64,000 nucleotides of DNA from Candidatus Binatia bacterium (GTDB lineage: Bacteria > Desulfobacterota > Binatia > UBA9968 > JAJDTQ01): positions 3,425,042 to 3,489,041 of the forward strand of contig OX638375.1 of assembly GCA_951813575.1 (NCBI GenBank). Direction: 5' to 3'. Position numbers and translations under genes: made by a program. How positions within the stretch are numbered: position 1 is the stretch's first letter; the number at the start of each line of letters is the position of its first letter. Of this stretch, positions 35,225-44,762 are shown piece after piece. A model generated the notes under the pieces. That model had not been told where the DNA came from and made no database searches. It was given only the letters and a program-made list of their open reading frames with translations.

Positions 35225-36589
35225 ATGGCTAACGTACGCACGCGCACCGCAGCAGAAAGCGATCCCAAGGGGGAGGCGCCTCAGAACCACCGCAGGGGTC
35301 GGGCAGCGGCTTCAGCGGCCGAACCGGTGCACCAGAACGGCTTGAATCTGAGTTCGCTCAAATCCAAGAAAATCGCCGAGTTGGCCAACATCGGCAAGGG
35401 CTTCAGCATCGAGAGCGCCGCGAACATGCGGCGGCAGGACCTGATATTCGCCATCCTGCAGGCACAGACCGAGAAGAACGGTTACGTGTATGGAGAAGGG
35501 GTGCTTGAAACCCTGCCCGACGGGTTCGGTTTCCTGCGGGCGCCGGATTACAACTACCTGCCCGGTCCCGACGACATCTACGTCTCGCCCAGCCAGATCA
35601 GGCGTTTCGGCCTGCGCACCGGAGACATCATCTCCGGCCAGATCCGGCCTCCCAAGGACGGCGAGCGCTATTTCGCGCTCCTCAAGGTCGAGAGCATCAA
35701 CAACGGCGATCCCGACAAGGTGCGGGACAAGATTCTCTTCGACAACCTCACCCCGCTCTATCCCGACAACCGCATTAACCTGGAGCACCAGCCGGACGAA
35801 TATACCACGCGCTTCATCGATCTGTTGACGCCCATCGGCATGGGACAACGGGGGCTGGTGGTGGCGGCGCCGCGGACCGGCAAGACCATGATGTTGCAGA
35901 ACATCGCCAAGGCCATCGCCCACAACCACCCGGATGCGGTTCTCATCGTCCTGCTCATCGACGAGCGTCCGGAAGAGGTCACCGACATGCAGCGCTCGGT
36001 GGTCGGGGAGGTGGTGAGCTCCACCTTCGACGAGCCCGCGACGCGCCACGTGCAGGTGGCCGAGATGGTCATCGAGAAGGCCAAGCGGCTGGTGGAGCAC
36101 GGCAAGGACGTCATCATTCTGCTCGACAGCATCACCCGGCTGGCCCGGGCCTACAACACCGTGGTGCCGCCGAGCGGCAAGATCCTCTCCGGCGGCGTCG
36201 ATTCCAACGCGTTGCACAAGCCGAAGAAGTTCTTCGGCGCCGCCCGCAACATCGAGGACGGCGGCAGCCTCACGATCATCGCGACGGCCCTGATCGACAC
36301 CGGGAGCCGGATGGACGAGGTGATCTTCGAGGAGTTCAAGGGCACGGGCAACATGGAGATCAACCTGGACCGCAGGCTGATGGACAAGCGCGTCTTCCCG
36401 GCCGTGGACATCAACAAGTCCGGTACCCGGAAGGAAGAGCTGCTGATCCCCAAGGAAGACCTCAACCGCATCTGGATCCTGCGCAAGGTGCTGTCCCAGC
36501 TCAACGTGGTGGAGGCGATGGAATTCCTCATCGACAAGCTCCACGGCACCAAGAACAACAAGGAATTCCTCGAGTCCATGAACACGTGA
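35225..36589 (+). CDS. rho: Transcription termination factor Rho
   Basis: Hexameric RNA helicase. 454 residues: a 40-residue polar N-terminal extension absent from E. coli Rho, the helical N-domain ([15 protein letters not shown]), the cold-shock-like RNA-binding fold ([20 protein letters not shown]), Walker A APRTGKT with Lys220, Walker [11 protein letters not shown], and the Q/R-loop region. ATG preceded by GAAAGGAAG. Single gene with its own promoter. Confidence 0.96.
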   Translation: MANVRTRTAAESDPKGEAPQNHRRGRAAASAAEPVHQNGLNLSSLKSKKIAELANIGKGFSIESAANMRRQDLIFAILQAQTEKNGYVYGEGVLETLPDGFGFLRAPDYNYLPGPDDIYVSPSQIRRFGLRTGDIISGQIRPPKDGERYFALLKVESINNGDPDKVRDKILFDNLTPLYPDNRINLEHQPDEYTTRFIDLLTPIGMGQRGLVVAAPRTGKTMMLQNIAKAIAHNHPDAVLIVLLIDERPEEVTDMQRSVVGEVVSSTFDEPATRHVQVAEMVIEKAKRLVEHGKDVIILLDSITRLARAYNTVVPPSGKILSGGVDSNALHKPKKFFGAARNIEDGGSLTIIATALIDTGSRMDEVIFEEFKGTGNMEINLDRRLMDKRVFPAVDINKSGTRKEELLIPKEDLNRIWILRKVLSQLNVVEAMEFLIDKLHGTKNNKEFLESMNT

Positions 36590-36684
36590 CCGGACCCTGC
36601 GGGCTCCGGAGTTCCCTTGCGCGGGGGGGCCGATTTTGTTAATAGCCTTCGTGGCTTTCTCCCATTCCCGGTAGCGCACAGCGG

Positions 36685-36744
36685 GTAGTGGCCTGTATGA
36701 TACGGGCCACTGTGGACCGGCAGTTCATTCCTACAGGCCACTAG
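36685..36744. repeat. 58-bp TA-bounded inverted-repeat element (MITE-like)
   Basis: TAGTGGCCTGTA at 36686-36697 is the exact reverse complement of TACAGGCCACTA at 36732-36743, so the ends are 10-bp terminal inverted repeats flanked by TA. The interior has a second imperfect dyad near 36705-36720. The whole looks like a tiny non-autonomous transposable element. It shares GAATGAAC (on the reverse strand) with the element at 39782. It lies in the rho-rpsB gap (36590-36801), where no promoter for rpsB is clear. Confidence 0.65.
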
Positions 36745-36801
36745 CTTGGCGAGGCAGGAAAACAGGATGTTGAGCTACGTAAAATTCGAGGTTCTTGCGT
36801 T

Positions 36802-37845
36802 ATGACGGATGTAACCATGAAGCAGCTTCTGGAGGCCGGGGTGCACTTCGGCCATCAGACCAGTCGCTGGAATCCCAAGATGAAGCCCTACATTTTCGGC
36901 GCTCGGAACGGGATTCACATCATCGACCTGCAGCAGACCGTGAGGATGGTGAAGGACGTCTGCGCCCAGGTCCGCGACCTGATCGTGGCCGGCGGCCACG
37001 TCCTGTTCGTGGGGACCAAGAAGCAGGCGCAGGATTCGGTCCGGGAAGAGGCGGAACGCTGCGGCATGTCCTATGTCCATCACAGGTGGCTGGGCGGCAC
37101 GTTGACCAACTTCCAGACCGTCCGGCAGAGCATCGAACGGCTCAAGAAGCTGGAGGAAATGGCCAACGACCCCAAGATCGTCGAGGCGTTGACCAAGAAG
37201 GAGATGCTTTCTCACAGCCGCGAGCAGGCCAAGCTGGAACGCGCCCTCGGCGGCATCAAGGACATCAAGAAGCTGCCGGACGCGGTGTTCATCATCGACC
37301 CCGGCCAGGAAGCCATCGCGGTCCGTGAGGCTCGCAAGCTGGGCATCAAGGTCATTGCGATCATCGACACCGACTGCGATCCGGATCTGGTGGACCACAA
37401 GATCCCGGGCAACGACGATGCGATTCGCGCCATCCGTCTCTTCTGTAGCCTGATGGCCGAGGCCGTCAACGAAGGCAAGGCGCTGTGCGACCAGGCGAAG
37501 ATGGAGGCCGAGGCCGCGCAGGCGGAGGCCGCGGCAGCCGAAGCCGCGGCAGCCGAAGCCGCGCAGGCCGAAGCCGCGCAGGCCGAAGTCGCTTCCGAAG
37601 GGGAGCAGGCCGGGGAGGAACCGGCGGCAGGCGAGGCGGTAGCGGCGCCGGAAACGGTCCAGCCGGAGGCAGCGGCAGCGGCCCCGGCGGAAACGCCGGA
37701 ACCAGCCCCGGCAGGGTCCACGGAGCCGGCACCGTCTACGGAACCGCCGCCGGCAGCCACTGCCGAGGGGGCACAGGCGGAACCCGTTCGGGAGAACGAG
37801 GACACCGACAAGTCCACGGATGCGCCGACCACGGCGGGGAGTTGA
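36802..37845 (+). CDS. rpsB: Ribosomal protein uS2 with long Ala/Glu/Pro-rich tail
   Basis: 30S subunit protein. Residues 1-232 form the normal S2 domain ([48 protein letters not shown]). Residues 234-347 are a low-complexity tail made of [14 protein letters not shown] repeats and then Pro/Ala/Glu/Thr. Typical bacterial S2 is 230-260 residues, so about 110 residues are added. ATG at 36802 precedes the conserved TDVTMKQLL. It starts the rpsB-tsf-pyrH-frr cluster. Confidence 0.95.
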   Translation: MTDVTMKQLLEAGVHFGHQTSRWNPKMKPYIFGARNGIHIIDLQQTVRMVKDVCAQVRDLIVAGGHVLFVGTKKQAQDSVREEAERCGMSYVHHRWLGGTLTNFQTVRQSIERLKKLEEMANDPKIVEALTKKEMLSHSREQAKLERALGGIKDIKKLPDAVFIIDPGQEAIAVREARKLGIKVIAIIDTDCDPDLVDHKIPGNDDAIRAIRLFCSLMAEAVNEGKALCDQAKMEAEAAQAEAAAAEAAAAEAAQAEAAQAEVASEGEQAGEEPAAGEAVAAPETVQPEAAAAAPAETPEPAPAGSTEPAPSTEPPPAATAEGAQAEPVRENEDTDKSTDAPTTAGS

Positions 37846-37851
37846 GTCAGC

Positions 37852-38457
37852 ATGGCCATCGATGCGAGTCTAGTCAAGGAACTGCGGGAGAAAACGGGCG
37901 CGGGGTTCATGGATTGCAAGAAGGCCCTGGTGGAGTGCGAGGGTGACTTCGAGAAGTCCGTGGATCACCTGAGAGCGAAGGGATTGGCGCTGGCCGCGCG
38001 CAAGTCGGAGCGTGAGGCGAGCGAAGGTCTCGTGGGCGCGTACATCCACGGCGGAAACAAGATCGGTGTGCTCCTGGAAGTGAACTGCGAGACGGACTTC
38101 GTGGCTCGGACCGAGGAGTTCCAGGCCCTGGTCAAGGATCTTTCCATGCAGGTCGCGGCGGCCAACCCGCGCTACGTGCGGCGTGAGGAAGTCGACGAAG
38201 ATGAGATGGAGCGGGAGAAGGCCATCTACCGGCAACAGGCCGAGGAGTTGAAGAAGCCGGAGCCCGTGCTGGCCAAGATCGTCGACGGAAAGATGGAGCG
38301 TTTCTACGAGGAAGCGTGTCTCATGGAGCAGGCCTTCATCAAGGAGCCGACCCGCCGGGTCAAGGACCTGATCCAGGACGCCATTGCACGTTTGGGCGAG
38401 AACATCCGGGTCAGGCGTTTCGTTCGCTACTCCGTGGGCGAGGGGATGAAAGAGTAG
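37852..38457 (+). CDS. tsf: Elongation factor Ts (short form)
   Basis: Nucleotide exchange factor for EF-Tu. 201 residues, the short form found in many bacteria. The N-terminal signature [20 protein letters not shown] and [14 protein letters not shown] contact EF-Tu. Follows rpsB by 6 nt. Confidence 0.96.
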   Translation: MAIDASLVKELREKTGAGFMDCKKALVECEGDFEKSVDHLRAKGLALAARKSEREASEGLVGAYIHGGNKIGVLLEVNCETDFVARTEEFQALVKDLSMQVAAANPRYVRREEVDEDEMEREKAIYRQQAEELKKPEPVLAKIVDGKMERFYEEACLMEQAFIKEPTRRVKDLIQDAIARLGENIRVRRFVRYSVGEGMKE

Positions 38458-38473
38458 CGCAGGGTCCCACCGA

Positions 38474-39220
38474 ATGACCGGCGTGGAGTTGAGATACAAA
38501 CGGGTCATTCTGAAGATCACAGGAGAGGTGCTCGCGGGAGAGCGCCACTACGGCATCGATCCGGCCACCGTCGCGCGGTTCGTGGAAGAGATCCGGGAGG
38601 TCCACGAGCTCGGCTGTGAAATTGCCCTGGTGATCGGCGGCGGCAACATCCTGCGGGGCGCCGAGGCCAGTGACCACGGCATCGACCGGGCCAGCGCCGA
38701 CTACATGGGCATGCTGGCGACGGTCATCAACAGCATCGCGCTCCAGGACGCGTTGGAAAAGATCGGTGTTTCAACGCGTGTCATGTCGGCCATCGAGATG
38801 CGGCAGGTGGCCGAGTTGTACATTCGCCGGCGGGCGGTGAGGCACCTGGAAAAGCGCCGGGTGGTGATCTTCGCGGGCGGAACCGGCAATCCCTACTTCA
38901 CCACCGACACCACCGCAAGCCTGCGGGCCATGGAAGTGGGCGCGGAGGTGATCCTGAAGGCCACCAAGGTCCGCGGCGTCTACGACACCGATCCCATGAA
39001 GAATGACGGTGCGAAGCTTTTCCGGGAGCTCACCCACATGGAGGTGCTCAGCAAGGAGCTCAAGGTGATGGACGCCACCGCCATCTCTCTTTGCATGGAC
39101 AACAAGCTTCCCATCATCGTCTTCAACGTCATGGAGCGCGGCAACATCCGCAAGGTGGTGAGCGGCCAACCCATCGGGACCCTGGTAGGGGTCGGCGACC
39201 CCAACGCGCCGCGCCAATAG
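38474..39220 (+). CDS. pyrH: UMP kinase
   Basis: Amino-acid-kinase-fold enzyme that phosphorylates UMP to UDP. 248 residues, with [27 protein letters not shown], and [39 protein letters not shown] near the middle binds ATP. Note that the usual KLSGE is KITGE here. Lies between tsf and frr in the standard order. Confidence 0.96.
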   Translation: MTGVELRYKRVILKITGEVLAGERHYGIDPATVARFVEEIREVHELGCEIALVIGGGNILRGAEASDHGIDRASADYMGMLATVINSIALQDALEKIGVSTRVMSAIEMRQVAELYIRRRAVRHLEKRRVVIFAGGTGNPYFTTDTTASLRAMEVGAEVILKATKVRGVYDTDPMKNDGAKLFRELTHMEVLSKELKVMDATAISLCMDNKLPIIVFNVMERGNIRKVVSGQPIGTLVGVGDPNAPRQ

Positions 39221-39227
39221 GTGAGAC

Positions 39228-39785
39228 ATGGACGAGGTCTTCTACGGCATCTTCCAGGAAGAGTTGGAGAGAACCATGACGGCCATGCGCCGGGAGCTTG
39301 CACGGGTGCGGACGGGACGGGCGTCGGCGTCGCTTTTCGACGGGGTGACGGTGGAATACTACGGTACCGCGACCCCGCTGAACCAGATCGCCACCATCGC
39401 GGTCCCCGAGCCGCGGCTCGTGACGATCCAGGCGTACGATCCAAGCGCCATCAGGGGCATCGAAAAGGCCATCCTCAAGGCCGACCTCGGCCTTACTCCC
39501 GCCAATGACGGCAAGTTGATCCGGGTGCCGATTCCGGAGCTCAGCGGCGAGCGGCGCAACGAGCTGGTGAAGCAGGTCCGCAAGACCGCCGAAGAGTACC
39601 GTGTCTCGGTGCGGAACCATCGCCGCGCCGCCATCGACGAACTGAAGCAGATGCAGAAGGACAAAGAGATCACCGAGGACGAGGTCAAGCACGCCCAGGA
39701 TCGCATCCAGAAGACGACCGCCGAGTTCGTCGCCAAGGTGGACGGTTTCCTCAAGGCCAAGGAAGAGGAGATCATGGAGGTCTAG
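39228..39785 (+). CDS. frr: Ribosome recycling factor
   Basis: Splits post-termination ribosomes with EF-G. 185 residues; LARVRTGRASASLFDGVTVEYYG, LNQIATIAVPEPR and RRNELVKQVRKTAEEYRVSV are characteristic. Starts 7 nt after pyrH. The stop TAG lies inside a palindromic element. Confidence 0.96.
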   Translation: MDEVFYGIFQEELERTMTAMRRELARVRTGRASASLFDGVTVEYYGTATPLNQIATIAVPEPRLVTIQAYDPSAIRGIEKAILKADLGLTPANDGKLIRVPIPELSGERRNELVKQVRKTAEEYRVSVRNHRRAAIDELKQMQKDKEITEDEVKHAQDRIQKTTAEFVAKVDGFLKAKEEEIMEV

Positions 39786-39836
39786 TTGTCCTGTCCTCCG
39801 CATCTTGTCATGCGAATGAACCGGACAGGACGCTAG
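39782..39836. repeat. CTAG-bounded inverted-repeat element overlapping the frr stop
   Basis: Left end CTAGTTGTCCTGTCC (39782-39796) and right end GGACAGGACGCTAG (39823-39836) are inverted copies with one or two differences. A short inner stem CGCAT/ATGCG lies between. The frr stop codon uses the left TAG. Shares ends with the elements at 30910 and 36686 (TA plus GTG/GTT, then CCTGT) and an internal GAATGAAC with the latter. Confidence 0.6.
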
Positions 39837-39860
39837 TGTCCACCCTCCGATCTTTCCGGA

Positions 39861-40604
39861 ATGGAGCTTTACGGGCTGGAAAAGAGTCGACTGCCCACTC
39901 ATGTCGCGATCATCATGGACGGCAACGGCCGTTGGGCCAGGCTGCGGGGCAGGAGCCGCATTGAGGGTCACCGTGAGGGGACGGAGTCGGTCAGGGCCAC
40001 GGTCGAGGTGAGCCGCAACCTCGGCATTCGCTACCTGTCACTGTACGCATTCTCCTACGAAAACTGGAATCGGCCCCACGACGAGGTCGAGGGGCTGATG
40101 GGACTCCTGGAAGACTACCTGGAGGGCGAGCAGGAGCGCATGATGCGCGAGGGGATCCGCCTCATGGCCATCGGCGACCGGGATCGTCTGCCCGTCTCGG
40201 TACGCCGGGTGCTGGACCACAACATACGCCTGACGCGCAAGAACACCGGCATTACCGTCATTCTGGCCCTCAGCTACAGCGGCCGCCGAGACATCGTCAA
40301 GACAGTGCGGGACATCGCCCGGAAAGTGAAGGCCGGGCGCTGCAAGCTCGCGGAGATTGACGAGTCGATGATCGCCGCCAACACGGAGACCGGGCCCATC
40401 CCGGACCCGGACCTGTTGATCCGCACCAGCGGAGAGATGCGCATCAGCAACTTTTTCCTGTGGCAGATACCGTACACCGAGCTGTACATCACGCCCACGC
40501 TCTGGCCTGACTTCTCCGAGCAACAGTACGTGCAGGCGCTGCAGGAATTCCAGCGTCGGAAGCGCCGTTTCGGCAAGACGGACGAGCAGCTCCTTCAAGG
40601 TTAG
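39861..40604 (+). CDS. uppS: Undecaprenyl diphosphate synthase
   Basis: Cis-prenyltransferase making the C55 lipid carrier. 247 residues; HVAIIMDGNGRWARLRG contains the catalytic Asp, followed by GHREGTESV, YLSLYAFSYENWNRP and PDPDLLIRTSGEMRISNFFLW. Precedes cdsA with a 3-nt gap. Confidence 0.95.
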   Translation: MELYGLEKSRLPTHVAIIMDGNGRWARLRGRSRIEGHREGTESVRATVEVSRNLGIRYLSLYAFSYENWNRPHDEVEGLMGLLEDYLEGEQERMMREGIRLMAIGDRDRLPVSVRRVLDHNIRLTRKNTGITVILALSYSGRRDIVKTVRDIARKVKAGRCKLAEIDESMIAANTETGPIPDPDLLIRTSGEMRISNFFLWQIPYTELYITPTLWPDFSEQQYVQALQEFQRRKRRFGKTDEQLLQG

Positions 40605-40607
40605 CAG

Positions 40608-41381
40608 ATGCGCACCCGGGTACTGACCGCGCTGGCCGGAATACCCGTTGTCGTCGGGATCATCGTGCTGGACAGCATCTGGCTGTTTGCGTCGTTCATC
40701 GAGATCCTCGCCTTCATCGCCCTTTACGAGTACTTTCGCATGGCCTTTCCGGGCCATGGGTGGGTGCGCGTGAGCGGGATCGCGGCCGGCATGCTGATGT
40801 CCCTGACGTTGATCGTTCCCGGGCTGTCGGCTCTCCTGCCGGTGGTCGTGGCGGCCCTGTGCGTGGTTTTCATCTTCACCGGCGGCGCGGTGGAGGAACG
40901 TTACCGGCACCTGGGGCTGGCGCTGGCCGGGGCTCTCTACCTGGGATATCTGTTCCCCCATTTCGCGGTCCTTTACCGCGGCGGCTACCCTTGGGTGCTG
41001 TGGGTGCTGATCGTCGTGTTCACGTCCGACAGTGCCGGCTACTTTGGCGGTGTGGCCTTGGGCCGAAGAAAGTTGTATCCTTCCGTCAGCCCGGGGAAGA
41101 CCGTTGAAGGATCGGTGGCTGCCACGGTGGCGGGAGTCGCCGCCGGATGGCTTTCGGGCTGGTGGCTTCTGGCCTTGCCGTCGGCTCCGCTGCTGGGGTT
41201 TTCCCTTGCCGTCGTCCTCGCCGCCCAGGTCGGCGACCTGTTCGAATCGGTGATCAAGCGGGGCTTCGCGGTCAAGGATTCGGGCGGCATCCTGCCCGGC
41301 CACGGCGGCCTGATGGATCGGCTCGACAGCCTGATCTTCCCGGGAGTCCTGAGCACCTACTGCCTGCGGTTCTTATCATGA
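40608..41381 (+). CDS. cdsA: Phosphatidate cytidylyltransferase (CdsA)
   Basis: Makes CDP-diacylglycerol from phosphatidate and CTP in the inner membrane. 257 residues with multiple membrane segments and the signature VKDSGGILPGHGGLMDRLDS near the C-terminus. Supplies the substrate for PssA (48.8 kb). Overlaps dxr by 4 nt. Confidence 0.94.
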   Translation: MRTRVLTALAGIPVVVGIIVLDSIWLFASFIEILAFIALYEYFRMAFPGHGWVRVSGIAAGMLMSLTLIVPGLSALLPVVVAALCVVFIFTGGAVEERYRHLGLALAGALYLGYLFPHFAVLYRGGYPWVLWVLIVVFTSDSAGYFGGVALGRRKLYPSVSPGKTVEGSVAATVAGVAAGWLSGWWLLALPSAPLLGFSLAVVLAAQVGDLFESVIKRGFAVKDSGGILPGHGGLMDRLDSLIFPGVLSTYCLRFLS

Positions 41382-42544
41382 AATCCATCGTCATCTTGGG
41401 CTCCACCGGCACCATCGGCGTCAACGCCCTGGACGTCGTCCGGACGTTCAAACGCCGCTTCAAGGTCAGCGGCCTGGTGGCCGGGCGCAACCTGGAGTTG
41501 CTGGCGCGCCAGATCGCCGAGTTCGCCCCGCGTATCGTCAGCGTGAGCGACCGGGACGACGTCGACGCCCTGCGGAAGCTCATCGGCCGGCGCCGGGTCG
41601 AGCTGGTCTGCGGCGAGGAAGGAGCGGTCGCCGCGGCCACCGAGCCCACCGCCGACTTCGTCCTGGCCGCCATCGTGGGCGGGGCGGGGCTCGTACCGAC
41701 CTTCGCCGCGGTGCAGGCGGGCAAGGACGTGGGACTCGCCAACAAGGAAGCCCTGGTCATGTCGGGCGAGCTTTTCGTCCGCGAGGCCCGGAAGCGGGGT
41801 GTGCGGCTCCTGCCGGTGGACAGCGAGCACAGCGCGGTGTTCCAGTGTCTCGAGGGCAACCGCCGCGAGGACGTGGACAAGATCATCCTGACCGCGTCGG
41901 GCGGACCGTTCCTGCGCACGCCGCTGCGGGAGTTGCGCCGTGTGACCATCCAGCAGGCGCTGCAGCACCCCACCTGGAAGATGGGACCCAAGATCACCAT
42001 CGATTCCGCCACCATGATGAACAAGGGGCTGGAGGTGATCGAGGCCCGCTGGCTGTTCGGCGTGCCCGCGGAGCGGGTGGAGGTGACCATCCATCCCCAA
42101 AGCATCGTCCACTCCATGGTGCGCTACCGCGACGGCGCCGTCATGGCCCAGCTCGGGATCCCCGACATGCGCATTCCCATCGCCTACGCGCTCTCTTACC
42201 CTGAACGGCTCGATATCGGGCTGGCGCCTTTGAACCTGCAGAAGCAGGCGGAGCTGACCTTCACGGAGGTGGAGAGCCGGCGCTATCCGGCGCTGGACAT
42301 CGCCTACGGGGCTCTCGCCCAGGGCGGCACGGTCCCGCCTGTTCTCAACGCCGCCAACGAGGTGGCGGTGGCCGCTTTCCTGGACGGACGCATCGGTTTT
42401 CGTCAGATACACGAGATCAGCAGGAAGACCATCGAGTCCCACGAATCCGTCAAGCCGAGGAACCTGCAACAGGTCCTCGATGCCGATCAATGGGCCCGGG
42501 GGTTCGCCCGGGACCTCGCGCAACGCAACGGTTCGGCACGGTGA
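41378..42544 (+). CDS. dxr: 1-deoxy-D-xylulose-5-phosphate reductoisomerase
   Basis: Second enzyme of the MEP isoprenoid pathway, NADPH-dependent. 388 residues: IVILGSTGTIGVNALDVV (NADPH site), ANKEALVMSG, PVDSEHSAVFQCLEG (metal and substrate), SGGPFLRTPL and the HPTWKMGPKITIDSATMMNKG block. ATG overlaps the cdsA stop. Its 3' end overlaps rseP by 4 nt. Confidence 0.96.
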   Translation: MKSIVILGSTGTIGVNALDVVRTFKRRFKVSGLVAGRNLELLARQIAEFAPRIVSVSDRDDVDALRKLIGRRRVELVCGEEGAVAAATEPTADFVLAAIVGGAGLVPTFAAVQAGKDVGLANKEALVMSGELFVREARKRGVRLLPVDSEHSAVFQCLEGNRREDVDKIILTASGGPFLRTPLRELRRVTIQQALQHPTWKMGPKITIDSATMMNKGLEVIEARWLFGVPAERVEVTIHPQSIVHSMVRYRDGAVMAQLGIPDMRIPIAYALSYPERLDIGLAPLNLQKQAELTFTEVESRRYPALDIAYGALAQGGTVPPVLNAANEVAVAAFLDGRIGFRQIHEISRKTIESHESVKPRNLQQVLDADQWARGFARDLAQRNGSAR

Positions 42545-43617
42545 TCGACATCGCCTACATGGTCGCCGCCGCCGTCGTTGCGTTCGGCGTGCTGGTGTTT
42601 CTCCACGAGCTGGGCCACTTTCTCGTGGCCAAGAAAACCGGCGTAGGCGTGTTGACCTTCTCCATCGGTTTCGGTCCGAAGGTGCTGATCCGCCGCTACG
42701 GCGAAACGGAGTATTGCGTGAGCGCCTTTCCCCTCGGAGGGTACGTCAAGATGGTGGGCGAGGACCCGCAGGAGGACGTCGGCTCCGCGGACCTGGACCG
42801 CTCCTTCGCGCACCGGAGCCTGGCCAGCCGCACCGCCATCGTGGCGGCGGGGCCGGTGGCCAACTTCCTGCTGGCCATGGCGGTGTTTCTTTTCGTCTTC
42901 ATGGTTTTCGGGGTGCCCTACCGCACCGCGGAGGTCGGCGGCGTCAAGGCGGGTTCCCCCGCGGCCGGCGCGGGGCTGCAGGCCGGGGACCGCGTGGTCA
43001 TGGTGGGCGACCGGCCCATTCGTTCCTGGGACCAGTTGTCCGCCGAGGTCAGGGCGAGCCAGGGCCGTCCCTTGGATCTGGGCGTCGCCCGAGGCGAACG
43101 GGAGTTCTCGGTGACGTTGAGCCCCGAGCGGGGCGAGACGCAGACGCTTCTGGGCGAGGTCGAGGAGACCTGGCTGATCGGTATCCAGAGCGCCGGCGCC
43201 GTGGAGGTGGAGCGGAAGAATCCGCTGACCGCGGCGTTGCTCTCGGTCTCCCGCACCGTGGAGATCACGCTGCTGACGCTGGAAGTGCTGGTGAAGATGG
43301 TGGTGGGGCGCGTCGACTCGTCGAATCTCGGCGGCCCGGTGATGATCGTCCAGATGGCCGGAGAGCAGGCCCAGAGGGGTGTCGCCAACTACCTGTTCCT
43401 GTTGGCGCTGCTGAGCATCAACCTCGGCGTGCTCAACCTGCTGCCCATCCCCATGCTGGACGGCGGGCACCTGCTCTTCTTCCTCATCGAGGCGGTGCGC
43501 GGGAAACCCCTGGAAGTACGGCAACGGGAACGTGCCCAGCAGATGGGTCTGGTGCTGCTGCTCTTCGTGATGGTCTACGCGTTCTACAACGATCTGGCGC
43601 GGATCTTCAGCGGCTGA
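42541..43617 (+). CDS. rseP: Site-2 intramembrane metalloprotease RseP
   Basis: Zinc protease cleaving transmembrane anti-sigma factors. 358 residues; first TM has VFLHELGHFLVAKKTG with the HExxH zinc site, followed by a single visible PDZ domain (GSPAAGAGLQAGDRVVMVGD), and LLPIPMLDGGHLLF carries the third ligand Asp. One PDZ rather than two as in E. coli. GTG start at 42541 overlaps dxr. Confidence 0.93.
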   Translation: MIDIAYMVAAAVVAFGVLVFLHELGHFLVAKKTGVGVLTFSIGFGPKVLIRRYGETEYCVSAFPLGGYVKMVGEDPQEDVGSADLDRSFAHRSLASRTAIVAAGPVANFLLAMAVFLFVFMVFGVPYRTAEVGGVKAGSPAAGAGLQAGDRVVMVGDRPIRSWDQLSAEVRASQGRPLDLGVARGEREFSVTLSPERGETQTLLGEVEETWLIGIQSAGAVEVERKNPLTAALLSVSRTVEITLLTLEVLVKMVVGRVDSSNLGGPVMIVQMAGEQAQRGVANYLFLLALLSINLGVLNLLPIPMLDGGHLLFFLIEAVRGKPLEVRQRERAQQMGLVLLLFVMVYAFYNDLARIFSG

Positions 43618-43688
43618 CCCGAACCGGGGGATCGTCGCGGGCGCCGAACGACTGCCGGGTTCTTTCCCCGGGGGCGGCAGATACGAAC

Positions 43689-44429
43689 ATGAAGGTACTT
43701 GGAATCGACACGTCGACGGCGTTGCTGAGCGCCGCGGTCCTGGACGACGGCCGGCTCGCCGCCGAGAGCGCGCGGGAGTCGCTACAGGCCGGGGACCGGC
43801 GGCCGGGCCGGTCCAACCACGCCGAAGGGCTTATCCCGCTCATCGAGGAGGTGCTCGCCCAGGCGGCGGTGGACCTGTCCAGTCTCTCGTTGCTGGGCGT
43901 GGCGGTGGGGCCCGGCTCGTTCACCGGGCTGCGGATCGGCATCAGCACGGCCAAGGGTCTGGTGTACGGTTCGGACACGCCGATGGTGGGGGTCCGGACC
44001 CTCGAGGCGGTGGCGTACCGGGTGCCGCCCGATGACGGCGCCGCGTTCGTTTGCCCGTTGATGGATGCGCGCAAGGGCGAGGTCTACGGCGCGCTGTACC
44101 GCCGCACGGCGACCGGCTTCGAGTGCCTGATCGAGGACACCGTGACGGCGCCCGAGTCCCTGGTGCGGCAGGTCGAGGCGGCGGCCTCGGCGCCGTGCGT
44201 CTTCGTGGGAAACGGTGCCCGGGCGTACGCCGACCTGATCGCGCGATGCACCGGCGCGCGCGCGCGGATCACCACCGGAGACGAATTTCCCACCATCGCC
44301 TCCGCGATCGCGCGGATCGCCGAGGCGAGGTTCCGGGCCACGCCGGAAACGGCGGCCGAGCCGTTGACACCCCACTACATCCGGCCGCCGGACGCGGTGG
44401 TCGGAGCGGGCCGGGACGCTTCCCGGTAG
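43689..44429 (+). CDS. tsaB: tRNA threonylcarbamoyladenosine protein TsaB
   Basis: Non-catalytic partner of TsaD in forming t6A37 on tRNA. 246 residues, ASKHA fold: MKVLGIDTSTALLSAAVLD, HAEGLIPLIEEVL and VAVGPGSFTGLRIGISTAKGL. ATG at 43689. Last gene before the ilv promoter. Confidence 0.93.
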   Translation: MKVLGIDTSTALLSAAVLDDGRLAAESARESLQAGDRRPGRSNHAEGLIPLIEEVLAQAAVDLSSLSLLGVAVGPGSFTGLRIGISTAKGLVYGSDTPMVGVRTLEAVAYRVPPDDGAAFVCPLMDARKGEVYGALYRRTATGFECLIEDTVTAPESLVRQVEAAASAPCVFVGNGARAYADLIARCTGARARITTGDEFPTIASAIARIAEARFRATPETAAEPLTPHYIRPPDAVVGAGRDASR

Positions 44430-44440
44430 GCAGTGGCGCG

Positions 44441-44469
44441 TTGACAAAAATGCGGCCGTTGGATACATT
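44441..44469 (+). promoter_or_regulatory. Sigma70-type promoter for the ydcH-ilvBNC run
   Basis: TTGACA at 44441-44446, 17-bp spacer, TACATT at 44464-44469. A strong AGGAGG (44494-44499) sits before the ATG at 44508. No leader peptide or obvious attenuator lies between, so ilv control is not by classical attenuation here. Confidence 0.7.
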
Positions 44470-44507
44470 TGACCGCTTACCCCAATTACTGATCAGGAGG
44501 TCGTCCA

Positions 44508-44735
44508 ATGGAGGAGAGAGAGGAGCAGATGATTGCCTCTGTCTTGGAAAAGGACCCGGAACTTCGTAAATATTATGAAGAACACCTGGAGTACGAGAAG
44601 CGCTTGGTGGACTTGCACGACAAGGGCTATCTGTCGCCCGAAGAGGAGATGGAGAAGAAGCGTATCCAGAAACTGAAGCTCGTGGGCAAGGACAGGATCA
44701 TGCAGATTCTCGGCAAGTACAAGTCCACGAGCTAG
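44508..44735 (+). CDS. YdcH/DUF465-like small helical protein
   Basis: A 75-residue acidic/basic helical protein: HLEYEKRLVDLHDKGYLSPEEEMEKKRIQKLKL pattern (heptads, several Glu/Lys) fits the YdcH family of unknown function, whose members form coiled coils. It lies 27 nt before ilvB behind a good promoter, so it is probably co-transcribed with the ilv genes; whether it serves them is unknown. Its stop TAG starts a CTAGTGGC motif. Confidence 0.75.
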   Translation: MEEREEQMIASVLEKDPELRKYYEEHLEYEKRLVDLHDKGYLSPEEEMEKKRIQKLKLVGKDRIMQILGKYKSTS

Positions 44736-44762
44736 TGGCGCGGGCCACCGGGGGAGAGAACG

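Noticed and set aside
37501..37842. Frameshift at the end of rpsB
   Set aside because: The frame continues with consistent codon use to a stop 6 nt before tsf, so the tail looks real.
44733..44752. CTAGTGGC..GCCACC after ydcH as a full palindromic element
   Set aside because: Only a 5-bp stem is present and the right CTAG is missing, so it is noted but not listed as a repeat.
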